NCBI GenBank assembly: GCA_021324615.1
Contig: JAJPIT010000122.1
Coordinates: 1-39,776, forward strand
Origin: Terriglobia bacterium
GTDB taxonomy: Bacteria; Acidobacteriota; Terriglobia; Bryobacterales; Bryobacteraceae
Length of the DNA stretch: 39,776 bases
Reading direction: 5' to 3'
Part shown: positions 25,194 through 33,769 of the stretch, in pieces
Position numbering within the stretch: the stretch's first letter is position 1
Layout: the number at the start of each line of letters is the position of its first letter
Notes under the pieces: generated by a model
Seen by the model: the letters and a program-made list of their open reading frames with translations, nothing else
Told to the model about the DNA's origin: nothing
Databases searched by the model: none
Position numbers and translations under genes: made by a program

Positions 25194-26356
25194 GAACCGA
25201 CGCGGGCCTTCAGCGCCGCCGGGCTTTGCGCCTTGCGCCCGGCGATGCGTGCCGCTCCCGCCACATGATAATAAACCTCAAGGGTCCGGCGGGCCGACTG
25301 TTCCCAACTGAACTGGGCGGCGCGCTGCATTCCCAGCCGCTCCATGCGCGCGCGCAGTTCCGGATCGCGCAACAGATCGGCGATGGCGCCCGCCATTTCC
25401 TGCGTCGAGCAGGGATCGAACAGGATGCCCGCCCCGTCGGCGACTTCCGGCATCGCCGTAATTCTCGAACACGCCACCGCGCGGCCGCAGGCCATCGCTT
25501 CCAGGATGGGCAGGCCGAAACCTTCATAAAACGAGGGGAACACGAACAGATCGCAGGCGTTATAGAAATTCACCAGATCCGAATCTTCGATGAAGCCGGT
25601 GAAATGGACGCGGCCGCGAACCTCGCTGGAAGCGACGGCGCGATGCAGCTCTTTCGAATACCAGGTTTCCTTGCCGATGAAGACCAGCCGGTGGGGAAGC
25701 TGCGGCATGGACCGCATTACGCTTTGAAATGCGCGCAGCAAACCAAGGTGGTTCTTGCGGGGTTGAAGATCGCCCACGGTCAGGACCAGGGGACCGCGGA
25801 TTCCGAATTTACGCTCGATGGCGGCGGCCGCCACCTGGCGGTCGATCACGCGGAAAACCGGCGAGACGGCGTTGGGCACCACGATGACCTTTTGCGGATC
25901 GATGGCGTAATGAGCGAGGATCGCGGCGCGGGAAAATTCGCTGGGGGTCAGAACCGCGGCGGCCCGTTCGACGGTCCGGCGGACGGTGATGCGAAGCTGG
26001 ACGGCGCGCAGCCGCGTGAAATACTGCGGGTGTTCCAGGTAGCTGACGTCGTGGACGCTGACCACCATGGGGACGCTAGTGGCGAGCGGGCCGGTGTACT
26101 GGACGTGCAGGAGATCGGGCCGGTCGGCGCGCAGCTTCAGCGGCAGGTCGAAGCCGAGGCGGCGGAACGGATTGGCCGAAACCCACCGCCTGCGGATGCG
26201 GCGCGGCAGCTCCTGTTCGGCGCCCGGCTTGGCGATATAGGCGAGAATTTCGCTGTCCGGATCCAGACGGGCGAACTGGTTCAGGAGATTGCGAATATAA
26301 ACTTCATTGCCAGTGAGATGGCAGCCGATGGCGTGTGCGTCAACCGCGAATCGCAT
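25190..26356 (-). CDS. GT4-family glycosyltransferase
   Basis: A 388-residue GT-B retaining glycosyltransferase. The acceptor domain starts with AVDAHAIGCHLTGNEVYIRNLL. The donor domain has VGDLQPRKNHLGLLRAF (about 194-210) and the nucleotide-sugar motif FYEGFGLPILEAMACG with E278 and E286 in the E-x7-E spacing. It would add a sugar from a nucleotide donor to a growing cell-surface glycan. First gene of a four-gene minus-strand set (this gene, DUF3108-like, GT-methyltransferase, permease). 131 bases separate it from the small membrane protein upstream. A TATGCT box near 26422 on the minus strand may drive the cluster, without a good -35. Confidence 0.92.
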   Translation of the reverse strand: MRFAVDAHAIGCHLTGNEVYIRNLLNQFARLDPDSEILAYIAKPGAEQELPRRIRRRWVSANPFRRLGFDLPLKLRADRPDLLHVQYTGPLATSVPMVVSVHDVSYLEHPQYFTRLRAVQLRITVRRTVERAAAVLTPSEFSRAAILAHYAIDPQKVIVVPNAVSPVFRVIDRQVAAAAIERKFGIRGPLVLTVGDLQPRKNHLGLLRAFQSVMRSMPQLPHRLVFIGKETWYSKELHRAVASSEVRGRVHFTGFIEDSDLVNFYNACDLFVFPSFYEGFGLPILEAMACGRAVACSRITAMPEVADGAGILFDPCSTQEMAGAIADLLRDPELRARMERLGMQRAAQFSWEQSARRTLEVYYHVAGAARIAGRKAQSPAALKARVGS

Positions 26357-26487
26357 GGGTGAAGTTCCGAAGTTCCCCCGTTACCGGTCCTCTACTGCTG
26401 CGGTGCTACTGCTCTCTCCAGCATAGTCTAATAAGTTAACCCTTTGCGGAGCAGGAAGTTTTCCGATTTAAACCGTTGCGCGCGCCA

Positions 26488-26946
26488 TCAACGCGGGCGA
26501 AACGCGAAAACGGCGATCACCAGGCTCAGGAATAATAACGCGACCATGACGCCCCAGGCCATGGCGCCCAGGGGAATACCCTTTTTGGGGTGGGAAGCCT
26601 GGCTCTGCGGTTCCTGTGCTTCGTCTTCGAACAGATCCTGAAACCGCTGATCGAGCGAAGCGGCGGGAGTTTTCGATTCCAGCCACTCGCGAAAGCTGGC
26701 GAATCCGGCCAGGCGTTCGGTGACGACGTAGGGGCGGCCCCGCGAGACGCCGCGTTCGATCACGCGCCGCCGCTCCGGCTCGGGCAGCGAAGAGATGCGG
26801 GAAAGCAGGGTCAGGATCTCCGGGCGGCTCAGGCGGTCCAGCAAGTGAACCTGAACGTGGCGGGCGGTGGCGATGTGGCGGGCATGAAAGGTTTGGACCC
26901 CGTCGTCGCGACGCAATTCCAGCAGCTCGAAGTCGTCGAGAGCCAC
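26488..26946 (-). CDS. Small membrane protein resembling a degenerate protein-kinase N-lobe
   Basis: A 152-residue protein beginning at GTG 26946. Residues 6-36 (FELLELRRDDGV, then QTFHARHIATARHVQVHLL) follow the pattern of the Ser/Thr-kinase glycine-loop and VAVK strands. The loop glycines are gone, and the ATP-binding lysine position reads H in VQVHLL. Residues 73-90 (YVVTERLAGFASFREWLE) resemble the kinase hinge. The kinase C-lobe (HRD, DFG) is absent. Instead there is an acidic linker and a single membrane helix at about 128-148, with a short basic cytosol- or periplasm-facing end. It cannot be an active kinase as seen. The reading frame upstream continues in shadow of glcE, so the start is inferred. 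Function unknown. Confidence 0.72.
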   Translation of the reverse strand: MALDDFELLELRRDDGVQTFHARHIATARHVQVHLLDRLSRPEILTLLSRISSLPEPERRRVIERGVSRGRPYVVTERLAGFASFREWLESKTPAASLDQRFQDLFEDEAQEPQSQASHPKKGIPLGAMAWGVMVALLFLSLVIAVFAFRPR

Positions 26947-27029
26947 GCTGTTCCCATGATGCCACGGCGGCGCCGAATATTTTTCTGCACAGCGGCGCCG
27001 GAGCGGCAAGCGAGCCAGCCCGGCGGGTT

Positions 27030-27035
27030 GATAAT
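27030..27035 (+). promoter_or_regulatory. -10-like box just before glcE
   Basis: GATAAT ends eight bases before GTG 27044, with no strong ribosome site between. It is one of several such boxes in the window, and weaker than the TANNNT examples. Confidence 0.3.
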
Positions 27036-27043
27036 AAGAGATC

Positions 27044-28054
27044 GTGATCTGCCCGCAAACTCCGGAGCAACTTGCGGAGGCGCTGCGCGACTGTGCCGCT
27101 CGCCACCGCACGGTGTTGCTTGGCGGCGCCTTTTCCAAAGATCGTTTGGGAGGCCCCGCGGCGCCGGCCGAGGAGACCATCTCGACCCGCGCAATGCGCC
27201 GGCTGATCGAATATGAGCCGCGCGATCTGACCATCAGCGTCGAGGCCGGCATGAGCTTCGCGGAGCTGGAGCGGACGCTGGCGGCGAACCGCCAGATGAT
27301 CCCGCTCGATCCGGGTTGGGAAGATTCGACGGTGGGCGGCGTAATTGCGGCGAATTTGAGCGGCCCGCGGCGAAGATTGTATGGCACGGCGCGCGACATG
27401 ATCATCGGCATGAGCTTCGCGACGCTGGAGGGCAAGCTGATTCGCACCGGCGGGATGGTGGTGAAGAACGTGGCCGGGCTGGACATGGCGAAGCTGATGA
27501 TCGGATCGTTCGGAACGCTGGCGGCGATCGCGACGGTGAATTTTAAACTTTTTCCGATCACCGGGCGGCGGTCCTTTGAGATGATTTTCGACACGGCGGC
27601 GCTCGCCTTTGCCGAACGCGACCGCATCCTGCGCGGCGTTTTGCAGCCGGCCGCGATCGATATCGTGAATTGGCCGGAGGGGTTCCGGCTGCTGATCGAA
27701 GCGGCGGGAAACACCGCGGTGCTCGACCGGTTCGAACGGGAGCTGAAGGGAGCGCGCGTGGTGGACGAGACCGCGTGGCGCGAAGTCCGGGAGTTCACGC
27801 CGCGCTTTCTGGCGGCCCATCCGGCTGGAGCGGTGGTTCCGATGATGATGAAGCTGACCGAGATGGCCGCGGCGATGGAGCGGCTGCGCGTTCCGGCGAT
27901 CGCGCGGGCGGGCTCGGGCGTGATTTACGCCCACTACTGCAGCGATCCGCCGCAGCCGGCCTGGAACGGCGATTTCGCGGTGATGGAACGGATCAAAGAG
28001 ATGTTCGACCCGGAGCGTCTGCTGAATCGAGGACGGCTGTATGGCCGCATCTAG
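27044..28054 (+). CDS. glcE: Glycolate oxidase FAD-binding subunit GlcE
   Basis: A 336-residue FAD-linked oxidase subunit of glycolate dehydrogenase, which oxidises glycolate to glyoxylate at the membrane. The PCMH-type FAD-binding domain spans about 1-170. Its signatures include DLTISVEAGMSFAELE, DSTVGGVIAANLSGPRR and MVVKNVAGLDMAKLMIGSFG (87-165). The C-terminal part ends in the family's MKEMFDPERLLNRGR-like tail (IKEMFDPERLLNRGRL). GTG 27044 is the start. It overlaps glcF by 14 bases. The GlcD subunit, which is normally needed, is not encoded next to it. Confidence 0.9.
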   Translation: MICPQTPEQLAEALRDCAARHRTVLLGGAFSKDRLGGPAAPAEETISTRAMRRLIEYEPRDLTISVEAGMSFAELERTLAANRQMIPLDPGWEDSTVGGVIAANLSGPRRRLYGTARDMIIGMSFATLEGKLIRTGGMVVKNVAGLDMAKLMIGSFGTLAAIATVNFKLFPITGRRSFEMIFDTAALAFAERDRILRGVLQPAAIDIVNWPEGFRLLIEAAGNTAVLDRFERELKGARVVDETAWREVREFTPRFLAAHPAGAVVPMMMKLTEMAAAMERLRVPAIARAGSGVIYAHYCSDPPQPAWNGDFAVMERIKEMFDPERLLNRGRLYGRI

Positions 28055-29279
28055 CGCTCCCCGGCAGGCCGATCTCGACCGCTGCGTGCACTGCGGGCTG
28101 TGCCTTCAGGCGTGCCCGACCTACCGGGAGTGGCACGTGGAGATGGATTCGCCGCGCGGCCGGATCTATCAGATGACGCAGGTGAAGGCGGGCGCGCCGA
28201 TCACCGGCGCTTATCGCGAACACATCGATTCCTGCCTGGCCTGCCGCGCCTGCGAGACGGCGTGCCCCTCGGGAGTAAAGTACGGACGCCTGATCGAAGC
28301 GGCGCGGGCGGAGATCGTGGAGCGAAGCCCGGCCCCGTTGTTGACGCGCCTGCTGCGCGCGGTCGTCTTCGAGCGGCTGCTGCCGAGCCGCCGCGCGCTG
28401 CGATTTTCCGCGGCGGCGCTGCGCGTATGGCAGGCGGCGCGAATCCGGCTGCCCGGCAGACTGGGCCAGCTCGCCGCGCTTGCTCCGCGCGTCGAACCGC
28501 CGTATTTCGACGCCAACATCGGCCGCGTGTTTCCCCCGCGCGGGAAACAAAATTTTCGCGTCGCGTTTTTATCGGGATGCATCGCCAACGTTTGTTTTGC
28601 GCGCTTGAACGAAGCGACGGTGCGCGTGCTGCAAGCCTGCGGCTGCGAGGTGACCGTTCCGGCCGGGCAGACCTGCTGCGGCGCGCTGCACGTCCACGCC
28701 GGGCTGCGCGAGACGGCGCGCAAGCTCGCGCGGCGGAACATCGACGCCTGCCTGGAAGGCGGTTTCGACGCGATCATCACCAACGCCGGCGGCTGCGGAT
28801 CGACGCTCAAGGAGTACCACGAGCTGCTGGAAGGGGAGGCGCGCGCCGCGAAATTCGCGGCTCTGGTGAAGGATGTGACGGAGTTTCTCGCCGCGATCGA
28901 CGCGCCGGCGGAGCTAAACGAAATTCGCGCCACGGTGACCTATCAGGATTCCTGCCATCTGGCGCACGGGCAAAAGATCCGTTCGGCGCCGCGGCGGCTG
29001 CTGGCGCGGATTCCCGGATTGACGATCAGGGAAATGCGCATGTCCGATGCCTGCTGCGGCAGCGCGGGAATTTACAACGTGACGCACACGGCGGTGTCGA
29101 TGTCGCTGCTTCAAAAAAAGATGGACGAGGTGAACGCGACCGGGGCCGAGCGGATCGTCACCGCCAATCCCGGCTGCATGTTGCAGCTCCGCGCCGGCGT
29201 GGAGCGCTGGGGCCGCGGCCAGCGCGTCTTGCATGTCGTAGAGATTCTGGACGAAGCCTTGCGGGGCGGCGCAGGCTAG
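28041..29279 (+). CDS. glcF: Glycolate oxidase iron-sulfur subunit GlcF
   Basis: A 412-residue electron-transfer subunit. Two 4Fe-4S motifs are at C15/C18/C21/C25 and C65/C68/C71/C75. Two CCG domains follow: GQTCCGALHVHAG in the first and SDACCGSAGIYN in the second, as in GlcF and heterodisulfide-reductase-type proteins. It passes electrons from the FAD subunits to the quinone pool. It is coupled to glcE by a 14-base overlap. Its stop codon shares the palindrome CTAG (29276-29279) with the stop of the convergent gene, so no terminator fits between them. Confidence 0.93.
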   Translation: MAASSAPRQADLDRCVHCGLCLQACPTYREWHVEMDSPRGRIYQMTQVKAGAPITGAYREHIDSCLACRACETACPSGVKYGRLIEAARAEIVERSPAPLLTRLLRAVVFERLLPSRRALRFSAAALRVWQAARIRLPGRLGQLAALAPRVEPPYFDANIGRVFPPRGKQNFRVAFLSGCIANVCFARLNEATVRVLQACGCEVTVPAGQTCCGALHVHAGLRETARKLARRNIDACLEGGFDAIITNAGGCGSTLKEYHELLEGEARAAKFAALVKDVTEFLAAIDAPAELNEIRATVTYQDSCHLAHGQKIRSAPRRLLARIPGLTIREMRMSDACCGSAGIYNVTHTAVSMSLLQKKMDEVNATGAERIVTANPGCMLQLRAGVERWGRGQRVLHVVEILDEALRGGAG

Positions 29280-31126
29280 CGGATGGCGAAGGTGCCGAAG
29301 ACGGCGCCGAAATCTCGCGGGTCGGCGGCGGGGCGGACGACCCGGCTGGTTTGGATGGCGATCTCCAGGTCCCTTTTCCCGATCGTGGAGGAGGGCAGCG
29401 GGAAGTCGAAGGCGAAGGGGCCGTCGCGCGAAATTTTTCCTTCGCCGATCTTTTCGCCGGCGGCTGAAAACGCCAGCGTCACCGGGCCGCCGGCGACGAT
29501 CGCCGGTGGCACGTATCCGGTGACATACAGCTTTTGGCCGGGCGCGGTGGGGCCGGACAGGCGCACTGTCGCCGATCCGGGCATCCAGCGCATTCCCGCT
29601 TCGGCGCGGTACCAGGTGGGTCCGAGGCGGTCTGCGTAGCTGGGGTCGCCGGCGTCAATGAAATCGATTCGCGTGGCGCGCGGGTCGGCCAAGAGGACCG
29701 CTTCGTAGGCGATGGTCATATCGCGGAGCTGGCCGTTGGAGACGCGGAAGACGCGGCCGCGGCCTTGCTGGATGGCGTGCAGCGCCGCCTGCGGCGAGGA
29801 GGCCCAGCGGGCGGCGCCGCCCAGTTCCGGGCGCGCCTGAATTTTGGTTTCCTCGCCGGGGAACAGATAAACCCGCTGCAATCCGACCAGGCGGAACGGG
29901 TTGTCTTCGACGCCCAGTTGAAACAGCGTCTGGTCGACGTCCACCAGAAAATACGCGGCTCCGGGCGAGTCTTGCGCGGCGTCGCGCAGGCCCAGAACCA
30001 GCGACCGGACGGCGCGGGAATGATCGCGGAACCAGCGCGCCGATTCCCCGGCCGCCAGCGCCGATCCGGCAAACCAGGCCGCGACAAGAAAAATGGTGAT
30101 GCCGCGAAGGGCCGCGCCGGCCCGCATTCCCGCCACGATGGCCCAGGCGCCGAGCCACGCCAATCCGAGCTCGGGCAGCGTCACGTAGTAGTCGAAGACG
30201 TGATTGGGCAGCGGCAATACCGGCGCGATGAGGATCAGGAACCAGCCCAGGAAAAACAGCGGCAGGAAATCCCCGCGGCGCACACGATTCAGCGAAAAAA
30301 CCAGCAGCGCGAAGGCGATGAGCGACAGACCGGCCATTGCCGGCCAGCGCCCATGCGGCACCCAGCGGCCCAGATCCGCCGGTCCGAGCGACCATGACAA
30401 ATAGCGCAGAAATGTTTTGGGCAGCCGCCGGTCCACGGAGACGGCATAGTATTCGCCGGCGGTTTTGGGAATGAAAAAATAGTCCGCCGCCGCGAAGGCC
30501 GCCGCTGGAAGAAACAGGGGGAAGGCCGATTTCAGCCTGTTTCGCGCGAACAGCCAGGCGTGCAGCGCGGCGATCAGCGGATACATCGCGGCCACTTCGA
30601 GCGCGCCGAATCCGGCCAGATAGGCGGTCCATTCGGTGATCCGCCACTTCCGCCGGCCTGATTCGAGCCAGTTGAGACGGGCGTAAAACGCCAGCAAAAG
30701 GCAGAGCGAATACAAGAGCTGGTTATAGGCGCTGACGCGGGCGAGCGGATAGGCGAGGTTCGCGCTCGCGGCCCACAGAATCGCGCCGATCAGGCCCGCG
30801 GCGCGCGATCCGGTCAGCTTTGCCAGGATCAGATTGGCCAGCGCCAGGCAGGCAAAGAACGTGGCGAATTCGATTCCGCGGTAGGGCAGCGCGTTCAGCC
30901 CGAAGAGCGGCGTGAAGATCAGAAAGAACAGCCGCTCGCTGAGCACGCGCACGGTACCCTGGGCTTCTGGCGCGAAAATGGCGTGCGGCAGATCGCGCCA
31001 GCCCTGCACTTCGAGCGGCTTTCCGAGCCAGGCAAAATCGTCGCCCAGGAACCAACTGGACAGCACCGGACGGAACAGCAGCAGGCAGAGCGCCGGCGCG
31101 GCGGCAAACAACGCCGCCCGTTTCAT
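29276..31126 (-). CDS. GT-C-type multi-pass membrane protein with C-terminal beta domain
   Basis: A 616-residue integral membrane protein. A first helix at about 5-25 is followed by GDDF (28-31), the acidic pair of GT-C glycosyltransferases that use lipid-linked sugars. About ten hydrophobic segments follow, up to residue ~365. The C-terminal 130 residues (about 485-616) are soluble and beta-rich. They resemble the small protein encoded just upstream: GPFAFDFPLP against GSFAYRREVP, and similar final strands. This suggests a shared carbohydrate- or lipid-facing domain. The start overlaps the upstream stop as ATGA. The reaction is unknown. Confidence 0.75.
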   Translation of the reverse strand: MKRAALFAAAPALCLLLFRPVLSSWFLGDDFAWLGKPLEVQGWRDLPHAIFAPEAQGTVRVLSERLFFLIFTPLFGLNALPYRGIEFATFFACLALANLILAKLTGSRAAGLIGAILWAASANLAYPLARVSAYNQLLYSLCLLLAFYARLNWLESGRRKWRITEWTAYLAGFGALEVAAMYPLIAALHAWLFARNRLKSAFPLFLPAAAFAAADYFFIPKTAGEYYAVSVDRRLPKTFLRYLSWSLGPADLGRWVPHGRWPAMAGLSLIAFALLVFSLNRVRRGDFLPLFFLGWFLILIAPVLPLPNHVFDYYVTLPELGLAWLGAWAIVAGMRAGAALRGITIFLVAAWFAGSALAAGESARWFRDHSRAVRSLVLGLRDAAQDSPGAAYFLVDVDQTLFQLGVEDNPFRLVGLQRVYLFPGEETKIQARPELGGAARWASSPQAALHAIQQGRGRVFRVSNGQLRDMTIAYEAVLLADPRATRIDFIDAGDPSYADRLGPTWYRAEAGMRWMPGSATVRLSGPTAPGQKLYVTGYVPPAIVAGGPVTLAFSAAGEKIGEGKISRDGPFAFDFPLPSSTIGKRDLEIAIQTSRVVRPAADPRDFGAVFGTFAIR

Positions 31127-31647
31127 TTGGGCAGCAAGCCGATCGAAGTGACGATCAGCGACAACTCGCGCGTATCCTGCGGGCCCGGCGGCAGGCCTTT
31201 ATCCACCGCGAAATCGACGGCGACCACAGGCGTTCCCAGCACGGCGGCGGGAACCTCGCGGCGGTAGGCAAAAGAGCCCGCGCTGGGGTACGTTTCGGGG
31301 CCGAGGTCCTGGCCGTTGATGTGCGCGTCGACGGTCATGGGGCCCACGCGATTGAACATCACCTCTGGAATCGTGAATTTGAGCTCCAGGGCCGCACCTT
31401 TTTCGGCCGATCCGGCGGGAGGCTTCAGGGCCACGGTGAAATTCTTCATGGTCCAGCGCCAGGCGCCGCTCTCCACGGTCCAGAATCCTTTGGTGAGCTG
31501 AAAATCAGCGCGCGGGTCGGCGACATTCACCACGCTGGCCGGTTCGCCGTCGTTCATCGAAGCCCGCTCCCGCGGCGCGCGCGAGTAGCGGCAGGCCGGG
31601 GCGGCGATTGCCGCGATCAGGACCGCGGCAAAGCTCAGTCGCCGCAT
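31123..31647 (-). CDS. Small exported protein, possible lipoprotein
   Basis: A 174-residue protein with a signal peptide (MRRLSFAAVLIAAIAA) and a cysteine at 19 in APAC. That is close to but not a textbook lipobox, so lipid attachment is uncertain. The rest is a beta-rich domain ending RELSLIVTSIGLLPK. It has the same pattern as the C-terminal domain of the GT-C protein encoded next. It overlaps the preceding molybdopterin gene by 13 bases and the next gene by 4 bases, so all three are translated together. No function is known. Confidence 0.7.
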   Translation of the reverse strand: MRRLSFAAVLIAAIAAPACRYSRAPRERASMNDGEPASVVNVADPRADFQLTKGFWTVESGAWRWTMKNFTVALKPPAGSAEKGAALELKFTIPEVMFNRVGPMTVDAHINGQDLGPETYPSAGSFAYRREVPAAVLGTPVVAVDFAVDKGLPPGPQDTRELSLIVTSIGLLPK

Positions 31648-33671
31648 CGCTCCACTTCCACCAGGCAGCTATAGAAGGTCGGGCCGCCGCCGATGTCGGT
31701 CAGCCGGTCGGAGGTGAGGGCGTTGGCGTTGCGCGCGTCGGGGGCGCGTTTGGCCCAGCGGACCGACGGGACGCGGACCACGCCGGGCGGGACCACGCCG
31801 TCCACTTCGGCGGTGAGCACCAGGCTGCCGCGATCGTTGAAGGCGCGAACGCGGTCGCCATTTTCGATCCCGCGCGGGGCCGCATCGTCGCGATGAATGT
31901 GCAGAACGGACGTGGCGCGATCGACGGCGTCGCGATGGCCGAAAGTGGAGTTCATACTGTCGTCGTTTTTCGAAGAAATCATTTCGAGAGGATAACGTTT
32001 TTTTAAATCGGCGCTGCCGTGGCGCGATTCCACCGGCGGCGCGTAATCGAGCGTCTCCGCGCCGAATTCGAGCTTGCCGGAGGGCGTGCCGAATCCGCCT
32101 TCGGCGAACGGCAGAAACGGGTCGGGCACATTCAGGCGCACGAAATGCTCGCGGTCGAGGCGCTCCAGCGTGATTCCCCGCAGGAACGGATGGCCCGAGG
32201 CGAGCAGGCCGCGGATCATCTCCTCCTCGCTGTCGTCAAAGCAGGGATCGTCGAAATTCATGCGCTTGGCCAGGGCCCGGAACACCTCCACGTTCGACCG
32301 CGCTTCACCGGGCGGCGGCAGAGCCGGACGCGCGAGCTGAAGATAATAATGGCCGTAGGCGAAGTACAGATCGGTGTGCTCCAGGAAGGTGGTGGCGGGC
32401 AGCAGGATGTCGGCGTAATCGGCGGTGTCGTTCTGGAACTGTTCGAGCACCACGGTGAACAGGTCCTCGCGCAGCAATCCGCGCCGCACCAGGTTCTGAT
32501 GGGGAGCGATCGCGGCGGGATTGGAGTTGTAAACCACCAGCGCCTTGACCGGCGGCGCGTCGGTTTCGGTCAAGGCTTTGCCGAGCTCGGCCATATTGAT
32601 CAGGCGGGCCTCGCGGCCGAGCGATTTTTTTTGCAGCTCCGGCATTTCCAGCGAGGCTCGATCGAAGTGAAAGGCCTGGGAGGTGGAAAGCAGCAATCCC
32701 CCGCCGCGCTCGCGCCAGGAGCCGGTCAGCGCGGGCAGCATCGAGATCGCGCGCACCGCCGCTCCGCCGCGCTCGCTTCGCTGGACCCCGTAGTTGAGCC
32801 GGATCGCCGCGGGCCGGGTGAGCGCGTAGACGCGCGCCAGCTCGAGGATGTCTTCCCTGGCGATCCCGGTGAGCGAGGAGACCCGTTCCGGATCGTAGCG
32901 GCGCGCCAGCTCCTTCAGCGCGCCGAAGCCGTTGGTGTAGCGGGCGACGTAATCGGCGTCGTAAAGATTTTCGCCGATGATGATGTGGGCCAGGCCCAGC
33001 GCCAGAGCCAGATCCGAACCCGGATTGATGCGCAGGTGCTTATCGGCCACCGCAGCGGTGAGCGTGCGAATCGGATCGATCACCCAGAACTTCGCGCCGT
33101 TCCGCCGCGCCTCCACGATGAACGGCCACAGATGCACGTTCGTCCCGTGAATATTTCCGGCCCAGGCGAGAATGAATTTCGAGAAGCGGAACTGCTCCGG
33201 CTCGGTCCCGTAGCGGACGCCCTGGGTGGCGGTCAGCGCCGCGCTCCCGGCCGACGAGCAGATGGTGCGGTCCAGCCGGCTGGCGCCGAGCCGGTGAAAG
33301 AATCTGCGGTCCATGCCGGAGCCGTTGAGCATCCCCATGGTGCCGGCATAGCTATAGGGAAGAATCGCCTCCGGGCCGAACTCGCGCGCGATTCTCGTGA
33401 GGTTTTCCGCGATCGCATCGAGCGCGTCGTCCCAGGAAATCCGCTCGAACCGGCCTTCGCCTTTTTTGCCGGCGCGCCGCAGCGGGTAGAGCAGGCGCTG
33501 CGGCGAATACTCGCGTTCCAGATACTGCGCGACCTTTCCGCAGAGAAAGCCGCGGGTCACCGGATGATCGGGATTGCCGCGAAGCCGGGTGGCGCGCCCG
33601 TTTTCCACGTTCACCACAAGCGAGCAGCAGTCGGGACAGTCCAGAGCGCAAACGGAGTGGCGGAGCTCCAT
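31635..33671 (-). CDS. Molybdopterin-dependent oxidoreductase (MopB family)
   Basis: A 678-residue catalytic subunit of the DMSO-reductase/formate-dehydrogenase superfamily. An N-terminal 4Fe-4S site is formed by C8, C12, C15 and C44 (CALDCPDCC, then GFLCGKV). The bis-MGD-binding core follows, with RTICSSAGSA around C138 near the expected metal-ligand region, and later NSNPAAIAPHQ and DILLPATTFLEHTD. The C-terminal dinucleotide-binding domain ends in VRVPSVRWAK...GGGPTFYSC. No signal peptide is present, so it is probably cytoplasmic. No iron-sulfur or membrane partner lies nearby. TATCCT ends seven bases before ATG 33671. The substrate is unknown. Confidence 0.87.
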   Translation of the reverse strand: MELRHSVCALDCPDCCSLVVNVENGRATRLRGNPDHPVTRGFLCGKVAQYLEREYSPQRLLYPLRRAGKKGEGRFERISWDDALDAIAENLTRIAREFGPEAILPYSYAGTMGMLNGSGMDRRFFHRLGASRLDRTICSSAGSAALTATQGVRYGTEPEQFRFSKFILAWAGNIHGTNVHLWPFIVEARRNGAKFWVIDPIRTLTAAVADKHLRINPGSDLALALGLAHIIIGENLYDADYVARYTNGFGALKELARRYDPERVSSLTGIAREDILELARVYALTRPAAIRLNYGVQRSERGGAAVRAISMLPALTGSWRERGGGLLLSTSQAFHFDRASLEMPELQKKSLGREARLINMAELGKALTETDAPPVKALVVYNSNPAAIAPHQNLVRRGLLREDLFTVVLEQFQNDTADYADILLPATTFLEHTDLYFAYGHYYLQLARPALPPPGEARSNVEVFRALAKRMNFDDPCFDDSEEEMIRGLLASGHPFLRGITLERLDREHFVRLNVPDPFLPFAEGGFGTPSGKLEFGAETLDYAPPVESRHGSADLKKRYPLEMISSKNDDSMNSTFGHRDAVDRATSVLHIHRDDAAPRGIENGDRVRAFNDRGSLVLTAEVDGVVPPGVVRVPSVRWAKRAPDARNANALTSDRLTDIGGGPTFYSCLVEVERCGD

Positions 33672-33678
33672 GCTTCAA

Positions 33679-33684
33679 AGGATA
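33679..33684 (-). promoter_or_regulatory. -10-like box close to the MopB start
   Basis: TATCCT on the minus strand ends seven bases before ATG 33671, with no Shine-Dalgarno between. This fits a leaderless transcript. The -35 is not recognisable. Confidence 0.4.
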
Positions 33685-33769
33685 CCTTGTTCGAAATGCG
33701 CCGGAGACGCCGGGTCCTGCGACAGGCCGGCGGCGCGGACACGCCGGGCTTTTCGGCGCCGGGGCGCCC

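Noticed and set aside
26468-27934. Long minus-strand open frames spanning 26.5-27.9 kb
   Set aside because: Beyond 26946 they run antisense to glcE, whose protein is clearly real. Only the distal 152 codons of the 26488 frame look like a protein.
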